Origin: Saccharibacillus sp. JS10
Lineage (GTDB): Bacteria; Bacillota; Bacilli; Paenibacillales; Paenibacillaceae
Direction: 5' to 3'
DNA: 64,000 nucleotides
NCBI RefSeq assembly: GCF_024436065.1
Contig: NZ_JANFNS010000001.1
Coordinates: 1-64,000, forward strand
Shown here in pieces: positions 18,809 through 26,651 of this stretch. A model generated the notes under the pieces. That model was not told where the DNA came from, searched no databases, and saw nothing but the letters and a program-made list of their open reading frames with translations. The translations under genes were made by a program, and so were the position numbers. Each line of letters starts with the position of its first letter. The stretch's first letter is position 1.

Positions 18809-19528
18809 ATGGCAGTCAATCTATTTTTTATCCCACACCAAGACGACGAAGCTCTGACGTTTGGAGCAGCGATTCGAAATCATCTCAATGTTGGAGATGA
18901 ATGTCACATCATTTTGTATACGGATGGTTCTTCTTCCAATGTGGTGCGTCAGCTTAACGGAGAAACCAAAAGTAGTATGCACCGCAAAACGTTGAACCCT
19001 GAACGCGAAGGTTATGCCCCGCTCAGTCGTGACGACCTGGTGCGATGCCGAAATGATGAATTTTTGCGTTCGTGCCTTGCGCTCGGCGTTCCCGCCGATC
19101 ATGTTCATTTTGTGCAGCAGTTGCAAGACGGAACATCTACCGTCGAAGATTGTGAAGAATTGATTCGTGCTTTCACCGACCAATACCATGGAGCGCGAGT
19201 CAAAACCTTTACTGATCTTGGCAACAATCATAAGGATCATGCGAATATGGGCGCAGCAGCACGGAAGTTATATCAGCAAGAGCGTATTGCAGATTTACGT
19301 CTATACGTAGAACCGTATAATCTACGTCAAGCGAAAAAAGCAGGTTCAGGTATTCAAATCTTAAAAGAAAAACCGGAAAGTGACCGAGATAAAGTAGTCG
19401 CGGCGCTTCAGGAATACAAAAAGTGGAATCCGGCGCTTGAGCAGTTTGCGATTGGGTATCATTCCGTGCGAAAAGAAATCGATGCCGTCATCGCCCGTCC
19501 CGTTTCTTATTATCATAAGCCTTATTAA
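18809..19528 (+). CDS. PIG-L family N-deacetylase
   Basis: A 239-residue protein begins at ATG after AAGGAGT. The zinc motif is PHQDDE at residues 9-14 (usual form PHPDDE) and the later HKDHANMG corresponds to the third ligand/active-site region of LmbE/PIG-L enzymes. These remove acetyl groups from N-acetyl-hexosamines such as GlcNAc-PI, bacillithiol precursors or polysaccharide residues. There is no signal peptide, so it acts in the cytoplasm, perhaps on a lipid-linked hexosamine or a nucleotide sugar. That is inference from its place in the operon. Confidence 0.82.
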   Translation: MAVNLFFIPHQDDEALTFGAAIRNHLNVGDECHIILYTDGSSSNVVRQLNGETKSSMHRKTLNPEREGYAPLSRDDLVRCRNDEFLRSCLALGVPADHVHFVQQLQDGTSTVEDCEELIRAFTDQYHGARVKTFTDLGNNHKDHANMGAAARKLYQQERIADLRLYVEPYNLRQAKKAGSGIQILKEKPESDRDKVVAALQEYKKWNPALEQFAIGYHSVRKEIDAVIARPVSYYHKPY

Positions 19529-19574
19529 TGCTTAACTTCTTCGACCCTAAATCAATGTAAGGAGTGATGAAAAA

Positions 19575-20831
19575 ATGAGCAAAATTTTAATTGTAGGCGG
19601 ACAAATGGAGAACAAAGGTGCTCAAGCTATGACCTTTACGGTGATTAATGAAATTAAAAAACGTTTTCCTGACAAAGAAATTTTAGTCAATTGTATCGAT
19701 CCGGACCGCGGTTACGCATTTGATATCATTAAAATCGGTAAAAAACTTAAAATTGAAATGCTAGGCGGCGTTTTTGGAACATTAGGCAAACTGATCCCAA
19801 ATGCTGAACACGTCAACGTAACGCGCGGTGATATGGAGCGAATTATGAAAGATACAGATATGATGATCGATATTAGCGGATTCGCATTGTCTTCACAATT
19901 TACCATTCGTCATTCTGTGAATTATCTGGTCAATATTATGCTGGCAAAACGGTATAAAGTACCGATGGTCTTGATGCCTCAATCTTTCGGGCCTTTTGAA
20001 TACGAAAGCAAGTATAAATCGATCATTATGGCTTTGATTAAAAAGTACATCACTTATCCGACTTACATATATGCACGTGAGGATGAAGGGATGCAGTTTA
20101 TGAGTCGCTTTACGACTAAAAATTTGAAGCGTTCAATGGACTTGGTTTTGCAGGGCAGCAGTGATTATGATTTGGACGTATTGTTCAAACCCGGGGCGTA
20201 TCAACCGAATGAACGCGTCTATGTCAAAGCAAATTCAGTTGGTATCGTACCGAATGTCAAAACGATGAAGTACGGTTCGCGCGAAGATCTGCTGCAAGCT
20301 TATCGCAAAATGACCGATCATCTGCTCAAACGTGGCAAAAACGTCTATCTGCTTCGTCATTCGACCGAAGATTTAGAAATCTGCAAAGGCATCAAACAAT
20401 ATTATCCCGAAGATGCGCGGGTCGTACTTCTGGAGAATGAATATGATTGTATCGAAATTCATCATATTTTGGATCAATTTCAATTTATCGTCGCGTCGCG
20501 TTACCATTCAATCATCCATGCGTACAAAGACGGGATTCCGGTATTGGCACTCGGTTGGGCAACCAAATACCAAGAACTTCTGGGTCGATTCGGGCAAAAA
20601 GATTATATGTTCGATGTTCGCGACCTCGCGCATGTAGAACGAGAAATCGAACAAAAATTAGATTTGATGATTGCGCGCCGTGACGAAGAATCGCAAAAAA
20701 TCAAAGAAGTCACCGCAGAAGTACAAAGCCACACGATCTTTAGCGAAGTATTTGGCGAATTGCCAACTTCCAAGAAAGTGCAAGTCGAAGAACCGAAAGA
20801 GATCGAAGATGTCTCTTTGCAAATCGGTTAA
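19575..20831 (+). CDS. Polysaccharide pyruvyl transferase family protein
   Basis: The last gene of the operon encodes 418 residues starting ILIVGGQMENKGAQAMTFTV, the PF04230 (CsaB/WcaK/AmsJ) opening. Other features are DIDISGFAL-like central sequence, VLMPQSFGPF, a VGIVPNVK segment and the conserved FIVASRYHSIIHAYKDGIPVLALGW. These enzymes add ketal-linked pyruvate from PEP to hexoses, giving negative charge. Pyruvylation would add acidity besides glucuronate. The C-terminal 40 residues are charged and outside the fold. An SD GTAAGGAGTGA precedes ATG. Confidence 0.9.
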   Translation: MSKILIVGGQMENKGAQAMTFTVINEIKKRFPDKEILVNCIDPDRGYAFDIIKIGKKLKIEMLGGVFGTLGKLIPNAEHVNVTRGDMERIMKDTDMMIDISGFALSSQFTIRHSVNYLVNIMLAKRYKVPMVLMPQSFGPFEYESKYKSIIMALIKKYITYPTYIYAREDEGMQFMSRFTTKNLKRSMDLVLQGSSDYDLDVLFKPGAYQPNERVYVKANSVGIVPNVKTMKYGSREDLLQAYRKMTDHLLKRGKNVYLLRHSTEDLEICKGIKQYYPEDARVVLLENEYDCIEIHHILDQFQFIVASRYHSIIHAYKDGIPVLALGWATKYQELLGRFGQKDYMFDVRDLAHVEREIEQKLDLMIARRDEESQKIKEVTAEVQSHTIFSEVFGELPTSKKVQVEEPKEIEDVSLQIG

Positions 20832-20863
20832 TTCTAAAAAGAATATATAGGGGCTGTGTGAAG

Positions 20864-20908
20864 AAACCTTTATTGAAGATATTCATCGTCTTCGGTAAAG
20901 GTTTTTTT
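20864..20908 (+). terminator. Terminator of the exopolysaccharide operon
   Basis: AAACCTTTATTGAAGA pairs with the TCTTCGGTAAAGGTTT arm (two G-T pairs), followed by a T run. It ends a transcription unit that has no comparable internal terminator from 4255 on. Confidence 0.92.
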
Positions 20909-20999
20909 GCGTCAAACATCCGTAGGCAAAGGTAGGGATATATGCTAACCTTACCGAAGTGCAGAAGAAAGAAAGCTAAAAAAGGAAGGAAGAATCGAA

Positions 21000-21374
21000 A
21001 TGACGCAGCAATTGTTTATCGGAGACATTTCACTTAGCGATGGAACCATCGAATCGGTATTATTACTGGAATCAGCAGCGAGAATCGAATTTCGTCTATG
21101 GGACGGAAGCAAAGCGATTTTTCGATTCAAAGGAGTTATAGGAAGCCGCGATCGCAACGCAGTCGGTCAAGAACTGGAAGCTTTGGATACGTATGAACTG
21201 CTTCCTATTACGATGGCGAAAGCCGATCCCTTTATCCAAGAAATATTGGAAGATCGACCGGAAGGGCGACAAGCAGAGATCACTTGTTATGCTTTTATCA
21301 GTTCGCTAACGATGCGACCGATTCTTGAAATTTACGCAGAAGAAGTCGAAAGCGAACGGACATCCGCTTTTTAG
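21000..21374 (+). CDS. Hypothetical protein, 124 residues
   Basis: ATG follows AAGGAAGGA at 9-nt spacing. The protein is soluble, rather acidic and predicted mostly beta in its first half (IGDISLSDGTIESVLLLES, then EFRLWDGS). I do not recognise a family. It stands alone between the exopolysaccharide terminator and a possible small gene, without a strong terminator directly after it. Codon use and ribosome site look genuine. Confidence 0.65.
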   Translation: MTQQLFIGDISLSDGTIESVLLLESAARIEFRLWDGSKAIFRFKGVIGSRDRNAVGQELEALDTYELLPITMAKADPFIQEILEDRPEGRQAEITCYAFISSLTMRPILEIYAEEVESERTSAF

Positions 21375-21557
21375 ATCGATTTGGAAACGACTGGCGTACA
21401 TACAAAATATTTTGAACCGCCATATCGTTTAGGATAAAAAAAATGTGTTTATTTAGGGCATGTAGAACGTGAAGTGTTCTTCTTTTGTCGTAGATTAAAA
21501 AGGTTGTATTCATTGTATAAGCTGATCTTATTTCGTAAGTTGAGGGAGCTGAAACGT

Positions 21558-21686
21558 ATGTCGATCGATCGTTTTATTTGGAGTAAGCTTAGCCATGTAA
21601 CCAGTGATAAAACCAAAAAAAACTTAGCCAAATTGTTGGCAATTCGCATTCGTGAAGCTGAGAAAGCAGAGCGATTGACTTCTTAA
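21558..21686 (+). CDS. Possible small basic protein, 42 residues
   Basis: ATG 21558 is preceded by GAGGGAG at 9 nt. The product starts MSIDRFIWSKLSH and contains a basic amphipathic helix (KKNLAKLLAIRIREAEKAER). The frame remains open upstream to 21474, but those codons have no ribosome site. A convergent terminator 30 bp downstream supports a transcript ending here. No family recognised; it could be non-coding. Confidence 0.42.
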   Translation: MSIDRFIWSKLSHVTSDKTKKNLAKLLAIRIREAEKAERLTS

Positions 21687-21716
21687 TTTTTTTTCTACGA
21701 CAAAAGTGAAAAAAGC

Positions 21717-21752
21717 AAAAATAAGAGGCTCCCGGAGGAACCTCTTATTTTG
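21717..21752. terminator. Bidirectional terminator
   Basis: AAAATAAGAGG pairs with CCTCTTATTTT around a 12-nt loop. With A and T runs on both sides it can end the + transcript from 21 kb and the - strand hxlR-type gene, whose stop lies inside it. Confidence 0.8.
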
Positions 21753-22149
21753 TTTGCATATTGGCTTCGGATTCTTCGCAATCCAAAGCAGGTTGAGTCA
21801 TTTGCTCTTGACAAGATGCAAGAGCGTCAGAAGATTCAGGCTCGTTAATCCATTCGTCCGACCATCCTTGAATACAAGCGATCGTTGATTGGAGAGCATG
21901 GCCTTTTTCAGTTAATTCATATTCAATTCGAACAGGCGTCTCTGCGTATACATGGCGTACAACGATGCCTTCTTTCTCAAGGTCTTTGAGACGTTCAGAT
22001 AAAAGACGTCCACTCACAGGGAAAGCCGATTGAATATTGCAAAAACGCTGCGGCCCGGATAATAAACGATAAATAATCAACCCGTTCCAGCGTTGCGATA
22101 AAATTTGCATCCCGCGTTCAAAACGAGGACAAAGTGTTGAGTTCTTCAT
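21745..22149 (-). CDS. HxlR-family winged-helix regulator
   Basis: A 134-residue protein starts at ATG after GGAGGTGA. It shows the HxlR/MarR-like pattern: an N-terminal Cys (STLCPRFERGM), RWNGLIIYRLLSG, RFCNIQSAFPVSGRLLSERLKDLEKEGIVVR and a beta-wing VRIEYELTEKGHAL. Such proteins are dimeric repressors or activators, often sensing aldehydes, quinones or disulfide stress through the N-terminal Cys. It is divergent from the MCP gene at 22393, with 243 bp between, and may control it or itself. A Cys-containing C-terminal extension (SCQEQM, DCEESEAN) is extra to the family. Confidence 0.88.
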   Translation of the reverse strand: MKNSTLCPRFERGMQILSQRWNGLIIYRLLSGPQRFCNIQSAFPVSGRLLSERLKDLEKEGIVVRHVYAETPVRIEYELTEKGHALQSTIACIQGWSDEWINEPESSDALASCQEQMTQPALDCEESEANMQTK

Positions 22150-22392
22150 GAGTTCACCTCCAAACTTCCCACAGGAAAGTTAGTGTTACCAATGCTAAGA
22201 TTCTTTTAATTATATCATGAATTGTAAACAGAATGCGGATTTTACTCATTTATTTTATGTCGGATCGTGAAATTAAGGAAGAACCTTTCTTTTTGCACAG
22301 TAGCTCTTTATAAAAACAGTGAATATGACGAAGATAAGGAGTAAGCAACCATACCATCAGAGGCATCGCGCCTAAAGAGAGAAGGAAACATC

Positions 22393-23232
22393 ATGAATAT
22401 TTTGGAAGCGCTTGTAATAAGTATCCCTTACTTGAAAAAAATCACCAACGAAGACTTTATGATCGGCCTTACGGACCGGGAAAAGTTTCTGTATTATGCA
22501 CCGTCTACAGATCTTGATTTCGGCTTAACTGCCGGTTCGCCTATTCCACCGGAAGATCTAAATTTGAAAAAAGCACTTACCGGGCAATTATCCAGTGCTC
22601 GTCTTCCTGCTGCTGCTTATGGAGCGGAGCTTGAAGCGAAAGGGATTCCGATATTCGACGAAGAAGGCAAAGTCGTCGGCGCATTAGCTGTCGCTTACAC
22701 ACTAAAGAGCGAAGAATTCTTGTACGGCTTCGGAGAACGGATGGAGTCGGTTAGCCGTTCTTTGACAGACTTCGTGGCTTCGATCGCGGCGCAATCCCAG
22801 CAATTGGCAGCTGCGACGACAGAGATTCGGGAAAATTCGGGTCGTGCGGTTAGCGATGCGCGCGAGGTGAACAAAGTTACATCGTTTATTCGTGAAATTT
22901 CGGAACAAACGAATATGCTTGGCTTAAACGCCGCAATCGAAGCGGCTCGCGTTGGCGAACTGGGTGCCGGATTCCAGGTCGTAGCAAGCGAAGTACGTAA
23001 ATTGTCTGTCGATACGAAACAAGCTACGCAAAGTATCGAACAAGCATTAAATAATGTCCAAGACAGCATCGTACGGATGCAGCAGGAAATCACCTCGATC
23101 TCGGATGCTTCTAACGAACAAGCACATCTGCTCGGAGAATTTAGTAGCCTGACCGATCAACTGAATCATCTGAATAAAGAATTTTCGGAATTTACGCAAA
23201 AACTGTTGGATGAACGTGTGAGTATGAGTTAA
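22393..23232 (+). CDS. Soluble methyl-accepting chemotaxis-like protein (YfmS-type)
   Basis: A 279-residue cytoplasmic receptor with no membrane segment. Residues 1-115 form a PAS/Cache-like sensor ([20 protein letters not shown]). Residues 118-279 form a shortened MCP signalling module with the near-invariant hairpin tip [20 protein letters not shown] followed by [20 protein letters not shown]. This architecture matches B. subtilis YfmS, a soluble chemoreceptor-like protein. The tip would contact CheA/CheW, but no other chemotaxis gene is near. The ligand is unknown. Confidence 0.9.
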   Translation: MNILEALVISIPYLKKITNEDFMIGLTDREKFLYYAPSTDLDFGLTAGSPIPPEDLNLKKALTGQLSSARLPAAAYGAELEAKGIPIFDEEGKVVGALAVAYTLKSEEFLYGFGERMESVSRSLTDFVASIAAQSQQLAAATTEIRENSGRAVSDAREVNKVTSFIREISEQTNMLGLNAAIEAARVGELGAGFQVVASEVRKLSVDTKQATQSIEQALNNVQDSIVRMQQEITSISDASNEQAHLLGEFSSLTDQLNHLNKEFSEFTQKLLDERVSMS

Positions 23233-23268
23233 ACCCTATACATCTCAGTCACAACAAACAAAAGCATG

Positions 23269-23304
23269 AAAAAAGACATTCCGGAATTTCGGAATGTCTT
23301 TTTT
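23269..23304. terminator. Bidirectional terminator
   Basis: A perfect 15-pair stem AAAAAAGACATTCCG/CGGAATGTCTTTTTT with a 6-nt loop lies between the convergent MCP gene (+) and the small gene at 23325 (-). Confidence 0.95.
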
Positions 23305-23324
23305 ATGTACCGCTACTTGGTTGT

Positions 23325-23567
23325 TTAGTACAAGGATAAAGCAAGAGTGTCGCTTTCGCGGTACGAATGCAAAATGGCTTCAGAGCCGACAATTTCAATA
23401 CTAATCAAAGAAGAGATACAGTTTTTCAAAGCGCGTTTACCGTTGGTTAACTTATTATCTAAAGCGCTTGTCAACAATCGAATCATTTTTTGCGCAGGTT
23501 GAGTATTCTCGGCGTCAAGGTAAACGGGGACTAATTTTTCTTGAACTGTAATCGTCGTCGTTTTCAC
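23325..23567 (-). CDS. Hypothetical small protein, 80 residues
   Basis: The most likely start is GTG at 23567, 5 nt after GAGGTGA; an earlier in-frame GTG at 23576 lies within that site. The product is a small soluble alpha/beta protein with VPVYLDAENTQ and a basic central helix (KMIRLLTSALDNKLTNGKRALKN). It is monocistronic, bounded by a terminator and a sigma-A-like promoter. I recognise no family. Confidence 0.6.
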   Translation of the reverse strand: MKTTTITVQEKLVPVYLDAENTQPAQKMIRLLTSALDNKLTNGKRALKNCISSLISIEIVGSEAILHSYRESDTLALSLY

Positions 23568-23601
23568 TAAAATCACCTCATGTTTTTTTGTGCTTACGTG
23601 T

Positions 23602-23628
23602 ATTATAAACTTGCTTCCTTAAAAACAA
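23602..23628 (-). promoter_or_regulatory. Sigma-A-like promoter for the gene at 23325
   Basis: On the minus strand TTGTTT (23623-23628) precedes TATAAT (23602-23607) by 15 bp. The -10 is perfect; the spacer is short. It lies 35 bp upstream of the start codon. Confidence 0.45.
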
Positions 23629-23835
23629 ATTAAAAAACAATTAAATTTCTTCGTAAATATTACTATTTTCTCGATTTTTTTTGAAAGTGCTTTAAATTCC
23701 TCCTTAGGAACCGTTATTCCGAATACATTCTCACTGTATTTACATAAGTGTTTACCCCGCTCTACCCCGTAATGAAAACCTTTTTATCAGAAAAATATGT
23801 CGATTTTCGAAAAAGGTTGGAAAAAGCAGAAAATG

Positions 23836-23861
23836 GTTGAATGAACAAACATTTGGGGTAA
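23836..23861 (+). promoter_or_regulatory. Candidate sigma-B promoter before the SDR gene
   Basis: GTTGAA (23836-23841), 14 bp, then GGGTAA (23856-23861). The Bacillus sigma-B consensus is about GTTTAA-N12-15-GGGTAT. The site lies 78 bp before the ATG of an SDR, a class with several sigma-B members in B. subtilis. The 23568-23939 interval otherwise contains only A/T-rich sequence with no credible gene. Confidence 0.45.
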
Positions 23862-23939
23862 TGATTTTTTGGTATCAAAGCAGCCGTCTAGCTGTCTTTT
23901 ATATGACTATTTATATTAGAGAAAAAGGAGTGGGTTGCA

Positions 23940-24737
23940 ATGGCATCACCTCGTTTCGAAGGCAAAACTGTAATTGTTACCGGCGCAGGTTCAGGAATCG
24001 GTCTGGCAGCCGCTATAAAGTTTGCAGAAGAAGGAGCCAATGTAGCTTTATTCGAACTGGATCCGGAACGTGCAGAGTTTGCACAAAAAGAATTAGAAAA
24101 GATTCGAGCAGGTTCGGGCTTGGTTCAACTGGTCGATGTCTCTGATCCGGTAACGATGGAAGCTGCATATCGAGCGGTAGATGAACGGTTCGGAGGACTG
24201 GATGCTGTATTCGCGAATGCGGGAATCAACGGTGCAAAAGGTCCAATCGAACATATGGATATTAATGAGTTCCGTAAAACGATTGATGTGAATTTAGGCG
24301 GCATGTTTTTGTCTGTGAAATATGCGATTCCTTATATGAAAAAACGCGGTGGCGGTAGTATTATCATCACGAGTTCCGTTAACGGAAACACTCGTTATTC
24401 CAGCGTAGGAATGTCTCCGTACAGTACCTCGAAAGCAGGACAAGTTGCTTTTACGAAAATGGCGGCTTTGGAGCTTGCTCGTTATAAGATTCGCGTGAAT
24501 GCAATCTGCCCTGGAGCGATCTCGACCAATATCGATGAAACGACGGAAGAAGATGCACGCATGGATGAGATTGCGATTCCATTGGAGTTCCCGCGTGGAG
24601 GCGATCATCCGCTTGCAGGTCGTCACGGGACGCCGGAAGAAGTCGCGGATTTAGCGGTGTTTCTTGCTTCTTCGGACTCTCGGCATGTGACGGGGGCTTC
24701 GATTACGGTTGATGGTGGGGAGTCTTTGCTGTTCTGA
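23940..24737 (+). CDS. Short-chain dehydrogenase/reductase
   Basis: A 265-residue classical SDR starts at ATG after AAAAGGAG. The cofactor motif is TGAGSGIG, the structural motif NAGING (FANAGI), and the catalytic set SSV...Y161-x3-K165 lies in PYSTSKAG. It ends ITVDGGESLLF, usual for the family. FELDPE after beta-2 (acidic residue) favours NAD(H) over NADPH. The substrate is unknown; many relatives are annotated glucose or 3-oxoacyl reductases. It is monocistronic with a possible general-stress promoter upstream. Confidence 0.9.
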   Translation: MASPRFEGKTVIVTGAGSGIGLAAAIKFAEEGANVALFELDPERAEFAQKELEKIRAGSGLVQLVDVSDPVTMEAAYRAVDERFGGLDAVFANAGINGAKGPIEHMDINEFRKTIDVNLGGMFLSVKYAIPYMKKRGGGSIIITSSVNGNTRYSSVGMSPYSTSKAGQVAFTKMAALELARYKIRVNAICPGAISTNIDETTEEDARMDEIAIPLEFPRGGDHPLAGRHGTPEEVADLAVFLASSDSRHVTGASITVDGGESLLF

Positions 24738-24750
24738 TCTTTGGTTGGAG

Positions 24751-24869
24751 TGAGCGAGGGGCATCGAGAGTGGGAGACCGCGAGAGCGATTCCGCCCCTT
24801 CGCTCCGGTTGTTTCCCTACGGGAAGCCAAAGTCGCTCCGGTCCGGAATCGCTCTCGCTCCGCGCTCAC
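24751..24869. repeat. Large imperfect palindrome, candidate dispersed intergenic repeat
   Basis: A perfect 14-bp inverted repeat (24781-24794 / 24844-24857, CGAGAGCGATTCCG and its complement) sits inside further pairing of GTGAGCG (24751-24757) with CGCTCAC (24863-24869). TTCCC-TA-CGGGAA lies near the centre. It is visibly richer in G/C than its surroundings and does not code. Its make-up resembles REP/BIME-like or miniature palindromic elements. Copy number cannot be judged from one copy. Confidence 0.6.
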
Positions 24870-24908
24870 CGTCCTCAAAGTGAGATAGGGTGGAGGATAG
24901 GGGGAGTA

Positions 24909-24931
24909 CCCGGCTCTGTGGCTGAGCCGGG
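24909..24931. other. Short GC-rich hairpin
   Basis: CCCGGCTC and GAGCCGGG form a perfect 8-bp stem with a 7-nt loop and no T run. It lies in the same gene-free 24738-25116 interval as the large palindrome; together they may form a structured RNA end of the SDR transcript. Confidence 0.4.
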
Positions 24932-25037
24932 CTGTAAGATCGACACCGGCAAGATCCAAGAGCAAGGTCAAAGATAAGGTCAAAAGAGACAGCTGCGTTG
25001 CAGGCTGTAAGGGCAGGAAAAATTAAAGAGAATACAT

Positions 25038-25072
25038 AAAAGCCCAGCGAATGAATATTCGGCTGGGCTTTT
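25038..25072 (+). terminator. Rho-independent terminator
   Basis: AAAAGCCCAGC pairs with GCTGGGCTTTT, extended by GAAT/ATTC with one bulge. It closes the transcript from the SDR region before the DUF1992 gene, whose TATAAT-containing region starts directly after it (25077-25082). Confidence 0.85.
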
Positions 25073-25116
25073 CGGGTATAATGGAATCAATAAATCTCGG
25101 GATCAGGAGGGAACTT

Positions 25117-25506
25117 ATGGGATGGTTATCGTGGTTGGCAGAGAAGAAGATCGATGAAGCAGTGAAGAATGGAGAGTTTGATGATTTACCGGGGAAAGGG
25201 AAGCCGATTGAGTTGGATGATGTCTCAGGGGTTCCTGAAGAACTCCGGGTTTCTTATCGGATTTTGAAAAATGCGGGGATGTTGCCGCAGGAAGTGGTTT
25301 TACGGAAAGAATGTTTGGAGTTGGAAGATTTATTGGCGGTTTGCCGGTCGGAAGTCGAGCGCAAAGAGATTGGAGATCGGTTGAAAGCGCAGCGGCTGAA
25401 GCTTCGGATGTTGGAAGAAGAAAGAGGATGGAATGCACGGGATGGAGCGTATTCGGAATACGCGGATCGGATCAAAGAACGATTGAACGGAGAGGGGAAA
25501 GATTAA
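25117..25506 (+). CDS. DUF1992 family protein (DnaJ-C28-like conserved domain)
   Basis: The start is ATG 25117 after AGGAGGG; the open frame extends upstream through the terminator hairpin and is not coding. The 129-residue protein has EKKIDEAVKNGEFDDLPGKG with KPIELDD following, the diagnostic DUF1992 signature shared by bacterial YhdN-type proteins and eukaryotic DNAJC28. RVSYRILKNAGMLP and a long alpha-helical arginine/lysine/glutamate-rich tail follow. There is no J-domain. Function is unknown in bacteria. Confidence 0.9.
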   Translation: MGWLSWLAEKKIDEAVKNGEFDDLPGKGKPIELDDVSGVPEELRVSYRILKNAGMLPQEVVLRKECLELEDLLAVCRSEVERKEIGDRLKAQRLKLRMLEEERGWNARDGAYSEYADRIKERLNGEGKD

Positions 25507-25514
25507 ATGATTCG

Positions 25515-25599
25515 AAGCTTTTCGGAAACCGACATTCTGATTGTTTAATGGGATATGGAGATTAAGAAATCAGATGTCGGGGTTTCGCGAAAAGTTTTT
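25515..25599. terminator. Long imperfect inverted repeat between convergent genes
   Basis: The left arm 25515-25542 (AAGCTTTTCGGAAACCGACA...) matches the complement of 25567-25597 over about 28 positions with small bulges, separated by 24 bases. T residues at the right end and A residues on the left allow termination from both sides, serving the DUF1992 gene (+) and gluQ (-). Confidence 0.7.
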
Positions 25600-26545
25600 A
25601 TAGATTAGGAATATCGACGACGACAGCTTCGCGGGGGATCAAAGACAGATTAAAAGACGGAATTAATTCGGAAGCAGAGATACTTTCCGGGCGATCGATC
25701 AGACCGCTGACATAAGCTAACCAACCGACAACCCGTTCAGGCGGGATGCCGCGTTCGCGAAAAGAAGAAATGGCGATACCGCCGTGACGTTTCGCTAACC
25801 GTTTGCCATCAGGGCCATTTAATAAAGGGACATGCAAAAAAGCAGGAGCTTCAAGTTCCAAAGCTTCGTAGAGTAAAATCTGTCTCGGTGTAGAGTCCAG
25901 TAAATCATAGCCCCGAAGGACATCGGTGATTCCCATATCCGCGTCGTCCATCACGACGGACAATTGATAAGAATATAGACCGTCTGCGCGGCGAACGACA
26001 AAATCACCTCCGCTGCCGGCGGCAAAAACTTGTTTTCCGGCGATGCCGTCTTCAAAAGACACGTCACGATGTTCAGGCATCGCAAAACGTAGCGAAGGGC
26101 TTTTTTGCAGGGCTTTTTCCACACGTTCTGCGGGAGTCAGATGCCGGCAAGTACCGGCGTAAGCTTTGCCTTCGGAACGCAATCCATGCGGGGCGCTGGC
26201 TGCAGATAAAATATCGGCGCGGCTGCAATAACAAGGATAGACAGCGCCTTTGGCTTGAAGGTGTTGTAAGCCGGCTGCATACCGATCCAGTCGCTCGCTT
26301 TGGGTATAAGGAGCATAGCGGCCGCCAACGTCCGGGCCTTCGTCCCAATCTAAACCGAGCCAGCGTAGATCAAGCAGGGCTAACTTCGCCCATTTTTCAC
26401 GCGAACGTTCGGTATCGATATCTTCCATACGTAGCACAAACTCGCCTTTGAGCGATCGGATATGCAGCCATGCCAGCAGAGCGGTACGGGCATTTCCCAA
26501 GTGCATTTTTCCCGATGGCGTCGGGGCGAAACGTCCGCGTCTCAT
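25598..26545 (-). CDS. gluQ: Glutamyl-Q tRNA(Asp) synthetase
   Basis: A 315-residue class I aminoacyl-tRNA-synthetase paralogue. The HIGH-type motif lies in APTPSGKMHLGNARTALLAW, VLRMEDIDTERSR follows, and the KMSKS counterpart is GKRLAKRHG. Cys residues in YPCYCSRAD and YAGTCRHL fit the zinc site of GluQ. It lacks the anticodon-binding C-terminal domain of GltX, which is why it is about 300 rather than 480 residues. GluQ activates glutamate and attaches it to queuosine at position 34 of tRNA-Asp. It is divergent from hrpB, with 106 bp between. Confidence 0.93.
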   Translation of the reverse strand: MRRGRFAPTPSGKMHLGNARTALLAWLHIRSLKGEFVLRMEDIDTERSREKWAKLALLDLRWLGLDWDEGPDVGGRYAPYTQSERLDRYAAGLQHLQAKGAVYPCYCSRADILSAASAPHGLRSEGKAYAGTCRHLTPAERVEKALQKSPSLRFAMPEHRDVSFEDGIAGKQVFAAGSGGDFVVRRADGLYSYQLSVVMDDADMGITDVLRGYDLLDSTPRQILLYEALELEAPAFLHVPLLNGPDGKRLAKRHGGIAISSFRERGIPPERVVGWLAYVSGLIDRPESISASELIPSFNLSLIPREAVVVDIPNL

Positions 26546-26651
26546 CGTTGTTCACTTCCTTTGTGTTGAAATCAACTTGTACGTTTAAGTATACGACACG
26601 AAAATCGAACGACCAAGAATCAAGATCAAAATAAAAGGAGCTTTTGTACGG

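Noticed and set aside
23837-24145. Open frame of 102 codons on + strand
   Set aside because: It overlaps the SDR gene in another frame, has no ribosome site, and has an arginine/cysteine-rich composition typical of a shadow frame.
24651-24983. Overlapping open frames on both strands (24741-24977 + and 24651-24983 -)
   Set aside because: They arise from the GC-rich palindromic DNA, lack ribosome sites, and one overlaps the end of the SDR gene.
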